From NCBI RefSeq assembly GCF_003946165.1, contig NZ_RHOI01000001.1, positions 103,343-167,342 of the forward strand: a stretch of 64,000 nt of DNA, in the 5' to 3' direction. Of the stretch, positions 61,952-64,000 are shown piece after piece. This DNA comes from Lacticaseibacillus baoqingensis (GTDB lineage Bacteria > Bacillota > Bacilli > Lactobacillales > Lactobacillaceae). The translations under genes and the position numbers were made by a program. The notes below the pieces were generated by a model, which saw only the letters and a list, made by a program, of their open reading frames with translations, ran no database searches and was not told the DNA's origin. Position 1 is the first letter of the stretch. Each line of letters starts with the position of its first letter.

Positions 61952-63034
61952 ATGCGACACAAAACGCGGTGGCTGCTGGTGCTGGCAGCAGGGGTGCTGG
62001 TGCTTAGCCTCGGGTGGTATGGGTATTTTCATACCGGGCGCCGGGCCAATTTAGACGGCACCAATACGCAGGCGGCTTTAACGACGCAAAAGCAGTTTGA
62101 CCAGCGGATCACGACGCTTTATCCGCATTTAAAACCCGCTTTAGATCACGATGCCAAGCCTGATACTTCTGTGATCCCGGGTCTGTTAGCGACTAAGACC
62201 TTGACGCTTGGTGCCCATGCGCATGTGGGGATCAGCAAGACGATGGATCCGCAAGGGTTGGCGTTGACCCCAAATTATTTGGTGATCTCAGCATACAGTC
62301 GCGACAAGCACTATCATTCCGTCTTATACTTTCTGGATAAACATACCGGCCGCTTGGTCAAGCAAATCGTGCTGCCGAGCAACTCACATGTTGGCGGGTT
62401 GGCTTTTGACCCTGTCAGCAAGCGCTTATGGATCACGACGGAAACAGTGGCGAAAAAAGCGTCGTTATCTGCCTATGATGCCGCCACTTGGCAGCAAGCT
62501 GACTTTGCTCAGCACCATACGGCGACCAAGTTCGACCATGTGATCACCATGCCGAATGTTTTGCGGGCATCGTTTATCACATACCACAACAATGCCTTAT
62601 ATTTAGGCTTTTTTGATAAAAATGCGCAAGGCAACTTCTTAGCTTTGCCGATGACCAAGCGCGGATTGCCGGAAAATCGCGGCGGGCGCAATGTGGTGCT
62701 GCGCGGCGACAATCAGCTTGGCCATTTTGCCACGTCCAAGCGTTTGCAAGGGGCGACGTTCTATCATGGGGAGCTGTTGTTTTCGCAGTCGTATGGGCCG
62801 AATCCTTCTAATTTGCTGGTGTTTGATAACGATGGGCAGCGTACCTGGCTGGATTTTGATGGGGATGACACGCTCAAAACGGTCACCATGCCACCGTATA
62901 TGGAGCAAATCGCAGCTGATGGTGAGGATCTGTATGTGTTGTTCGAATCGGCATCGGCTAAGTATCGGCAGGCGGACTTAGAATTTCACGCTGATCGCGT
63001 GGTGAAACTGGATTTAGGCCAATTGCTGCATTAA
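61952..63034 (+). CDS. Membrane-anchored propeller-like protein of unknown function
   Basis: Not recognised as a named family. The 360-residue protein has one N-terminal membrane segment (RWLLVLAAGVLVLSLGWYGYF) and an extracytoplasmic part. The latter resembles YncE/SMP-30-type beta-propellers: repeated blade-like stretches such as GLALTPNYLVISAYS, YFLDKHTGRLVKQIVLPS, HVGGLAFDPVSKRLWITT and EQIAADGEDLYVLFES. No catalytic motif stands out. GGAGGGAGATC lies before the ATG. It follows the lipid kinase after 48 bases and may share its transcript. An IS element lies just past its stop. Confidence 0.65.
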   Translation: MRHKTRWLLVLAAGVLVLSLGWYGYFHTGRRANLDGTNTQAALTTQKQFDQRITTLYPHLKPALDHDAKPDTSVIPGLLATKTLTLGAHAHVGISKTMDPQGLALTPNYLVISAYSRDKHYHSVLYFLDKHTGRLVKQIVLPSNSHVGGLAFDPVSKRLWITTETVAKKASLSAYDAATWQQADFAQHHTATKFDHVITMPNVLRASFITYHNNALYLGFFDKNAQGNFLALPMTKRGLPENRGGRNVVLRGDNQLGHFATSKRLQGATFYHGELLFSQSYGPNPSNLLVFDNDGQRTWLDFDGDDTLKTVTMPPYMEQIAADGEDLYVLFESASAKYRQADLEFHADRVVKLDLGQLLH

Positions 63035-63061
63035 CCAGATGCCAAAAAGCGGCTGAGTCAA

Positions 63062-64000
63062 TGAAGTGCAATAGAAAAGTTAGACAATTTAGATTTTGAA
63101 TTATGCAACTATGGCTTGTTCCCGGTATTCTACTGGGGTCAAGCCATTTTTGTTTCTTGAAATTCTGACATTGTTGAACCAGTCTACGTAATCATTCACC
63201 AATTCACGCAGATCTGAAAGCGTGTTGATCTGATACCGATTTAGGCACTCACGTTTCATGAGGCTGAAGAAGCTTTCGATAGGCGCGTTGTCATGGCAAT
63301 TTCCTTTGCGAGACATACTTTGCGTAATGTTCATGTCTTTGAGGCGTTGCTGGTAATCGGCCATTTGATACTGCCAACCCTGATCTGAGTGCAGAAGTGG
63401 TTTGATCCCATCTTTGAGATGATGCTCTAATTCGTCAAGTGATGCTTGAATCAAGGCCTTGTTTGGAGAAGCGCTAACGATGGACGCAAGCACTTCACGG
63501 CTAGCTTCGTCGGTGATTGATGAGATATATCCCCATTCACCATTGTAGAGTCGTACTTGCGTTACATCGGTATGGAACACTGTGAGTGGCTGTGTCGCTT
63601 CAAACTTCTGCTTCAAGATATTTGGCGCAATTAAGCCAACGTTGCCTTTGTAGGAGTGATATTTGGAAGTGTGTTTGGAGTAAATCACACATTTCAATCC
63701 CATGTCACTCATGAGGTGTCTAATTGTTTCTTCCGCGTAGTGCAAGCCGACTTTATCGGCTTCATCATGAATTCGGCGATACCCATAAGTCTCCTTAGAA
63801 TCGTAAAAGCACTTTTTGATGAAGGCTTTGAGTTCGGCGTACTTATCAGGTTTCTTATCGCGTTTGAGCCGATCGTAATAAGTCGCTCGTGGTAAGCGGA
63901 GAGATTTAAGCAACTCGTTGAGGTCATATTGCGACCTTAACGAAGTCACGATACCAGCCTTTACTTTCGTAGAGAGTGTTTTTGTGAATTCTTCGTCAGG
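63062..64000 (-). mobile_element. IS3-family insertion sequence (IS150-like), truncated by window end
   Basis: The likely terminal sequence is TGAAGTGCAATAGAAAAGTT starting at 63062, resembling IS150-group ends; the element then runs out of the window. The transposase is on the minus strand. The other terminal repeat and target duplication cannot be seen. Confidence 0.75.
63101..63949 (-). CDS. IS3-family transposase OrfB (DDE integrase core)
   Basis: A 282-residue transposase with an N-terminal HTH_21-type region (TYGYRRIHDEADKVGL) and an rve integrase core. The DDE triad is Asp128 (FHTDVTQ), Asp189 (HSDQGWQY) and Glu225 (NAPIESFFS), with the standard 35 residues between the last two. The frame stays open to the window edge (64000), so the GTG start at 63949 is tentative; OrfA and the frameshift site would be outside. 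Last residues GLTPVEYREQA are typical of the IS150 group. Confidence 0.9.
   Translation of the reverse strand: MTSLRSQYDLNELLKSLRLPRATYYDRLKRDKKPDKYAELKAFIKKCFYDSKETYGYRRIHDEADKVGLHYAEETIRHLMSDMGLKCVIYSKHTSKYHSYKGNVGLIAPNILKQKFEATQPLTVFHTDVTQVRLYNGEWGYISSITDEASREVLASIVSASPNKALIQASLDELEHHLKDGIKPLLHSDQGWQYQMADYQQRLKDMNITQSMSRKGNCHDNAPIESFFSLMKRECLNRYQINTLSDLRELVNDYVDWFNNVRISRNKNGLTPVEYREQAIVA

Overview
The window looks like the chromosome of a lactobacillus with fairly high GC content, probably of the Lacticaseibacillus (casei-like) group. This rests on gene order (dnaB-dnaI-thrS, infC-rpmI-rplT, yqeG-yqeH-yhbY-nadD-yqeK-rsfS, tig/clpX/engB), T-box leaders, a KxYKxGKxW/LPxTG adhesin, a class II (B12-dependent) ribonucleotide reductase and protein similarity recalled from memory. 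No database search was run, so the species is not claimed.

Layout. 1-6.6 kb: end of dnaB, dnaI, T-box-controlled thrS, a cell-wall polysaccharide deacetylase, then the L20-leader operon infC-rpmI-rplT, where infC appears to start at ATA. 6.6-10 kb (minus strand): a four-gene quinone/electrophile-detoxification operon of MhqO/MhqD type behind a palindromic operator. 10.1-16.2 kb: the ribosome-assembly/NAD cluster yqeG to yceD. 16.3-24.5 kb: gnd, an OmpR-type two-component system, a giant YhgE/Pip membrane protein with 28-residue repeats, and a MarR regulator. 24.6-29.4 kb: a Trp T-box and trpDCFBA without trpE/trpG. 29.6-39.5 kb: a complete glycogen operon glgB-C-D-A-P plus a GH13 amylase/pullulanase, with a near-perfect cre site at the promoter. 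39.6-52.3 kb: tig and clpX-engB-mazG-like genes, separated by an acetyltransferase, a DMT-type transporter and a 1.9-kresidue repetitive surface adhesin.

52.3-64 kb is more accessory: a CPA2 antiporter behind a terminator-like leader hairpin, an SDR, a solo TnpB element with an intact RuvC triad, a CadD-like transporter, then a B12 block. The B12 block holds tandem NrdR boxes, nrdJ, a repetitive intergenic stretch, a DUF4430 lipoprotein, an ECF S-component and a PduO adenosyltransferase. A lipid kinase, a membrane-anchored propeller-like protein and the end of an IS3-family element close the window.

The most interesting items are: (1) an orphan structured RNA of about 315 nt on the minus strand between clpX and engB, with its own promoter, a 15-position closing stem and a terminator, which I cannot match to tmRNA, RNase P, SRP or 6S RNA; (2) a linked cobalamin capture-uptake-activation-use module whose lipoprotein carries the domain family also found in intrinsic factor/transcobalamin; (3) a roughly five-fold excess of GATC in the sampled host genes that is missing from the two mobile elements; (4) an unexplained intergenic repeat of about 118 bp period downstream of nrdJ.
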